In this document: piece after piece, positions 63,601 through 64,000 of the stretch
Layout: the number at the start of each line of letters is the position of its first letter
Numbering within the stretch: position 1 is the stretch's first letter
Assembly (NCBI GenBank): GCA_008694505.1
Contig: VZDJ01000047.1
Coordinates: forward strand, 9,927 to 73,926
Direction: 5' to 3'
DNA: 64,000 nt
From: Cyanoderma ruficeps
Taxonomy: Eukaryota; Chordata; Aves; Passeriformes; Timaliidae
Translations under genes and position numbers: made by a program
Notes under the pieces: generated by a model
The model's input: the letters and a program-made list of their open reading frames with translations, nothing else
Told to the model about the DNA's origin: nothing
Databases searched by the model: none

Positions 63601-64000
63601 TGACAGTGAAATCTGTCAGCCCCCATGGCCACCCATCTGCATCCATCCTTGTTGGTTGGTCAAGGAATCAGCATTGATGATGCATCTCTAAATTACTCCT
63701 TACGGTTATAATCTTTTTAGTTACACACACGGGATATCTTGAGTCATTGCACATTTCCTGTAATCCTGGCATGTCTATTTTACATGTTTGCCCAGAATCT
63801 TCTGCAACTCTCTTCATCTTTTCTTTCAGGAAATGTATAAGTCTACTTGTCTGAATTTGTACCCACACAAAAGGCTGACCTGAGGACTTTGAAATTTTGC
63901 CCATCGACAGCAACAAAAATGAATCACTAATTTTAACACAATATTAAAGACTGATTATAAAAACTAATCTCTGAAACTTTAGATTATTTCTGTAAATCAG
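63601..64000. other. Non-coding AT-rich DNA to the window end
   Basis: Only short frames without domains. The window ends in ordinary AT-rich sequence with no boundary feature. Confidence 0.6.

Noticed and set aside
1..64000. CR1 LINE copies or endogenous retrovirus LTRs, expected in birds
   Set aside because: I looked for the short tandem CR1 3' end, for its conserved 3' region, and for paired LTR-like ends with a primer-binding site, and saw none. A library search could still find diverged pieces.
1..64000. CRISPR array, operon, phage or plasmid features
   Set aside because: No regularly spaced repeats, no packed genes and no ribosome-binding-site pattern; base composition and stop density are those of vertebrate non-coding DNA.

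Overview
This window looks like non-coding vertebrate nuclear DNA. It is AT-rich, CpG-poor and full of stop codons in all six frames. No ORF reaches 200 codons, and I recognise no protein family, rRNA, tRNA or known microRNA. It has no operons, no bacterial-style gene packing and no viral gene set. Old interspersed repeats are sparse and worn: two MIR/CORE-SINE-like pieces and one tail resembling an ancient sauropsid LINE/SINE 3' end. No Alu, B1, B2 or L1 type repeat stood out, and no CR1 with the usual short tandem 3' end. Sparse old repeats, no young ones, and many mixed A/C-rich or T/G-rich tracts best suit a bird, with another sauropsid as the alternative. This assignment is an inference made by eye. 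The window is probably a gene desert or lies inside a very large intron; the sequence does not say which.

Layout. Bases 1-10250 are plain AT-rich DNA with a C-tract containing one unknown base (4043), a 30-nt purine run (4420-4449), a T/G-rich tract (7264-7337) and a MIR-like remnant (about 8531-8605). Bases 10250-21240 are mostly featureless apart from a possible ancient repeat scrap at 10261-10300. An exact 35-bp tandem duplication lies at 21242-21313. Bases 21314-36880 hold a purine-rich repeat (24652-24715), a reverse MIR-like remnant (about 28930-29015), an AAAC microsatellite (33841-33875) and a TA-rich palindrome (34691-34720). Bases 36890-51250 include several stretches that resemble conserved non-coding elements in composition, a 44-bp dispersed repeat pair (42122 and 44994), a LINE/SINE-like tail (43396-43475), a 14-bp palindrome (43641-43654) and a 12-N assembly gap inside poly-T (46972-46983). 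Bases 51250-64000 contain a perfect 18-bp-stem hairpin (57179-57226), a palindrome with a nearby direct repeat (58150-58199), a cysteine-rich ORF of doubtful reality (59019-59558), a small GC-rich patch with splice-like signals (62340-62470) and an exact 21-bp tandem duplication (63559-63600).

No set of genes here works together, and I found no convincing new biological system. The best leads are the perfect hairpin, the cysteine-rich ORF, the dispersed repeat pair and the candidate conserved non-coding segments. Each would be settled by alignment to other bird genomes and by RNA data, which I could not run.
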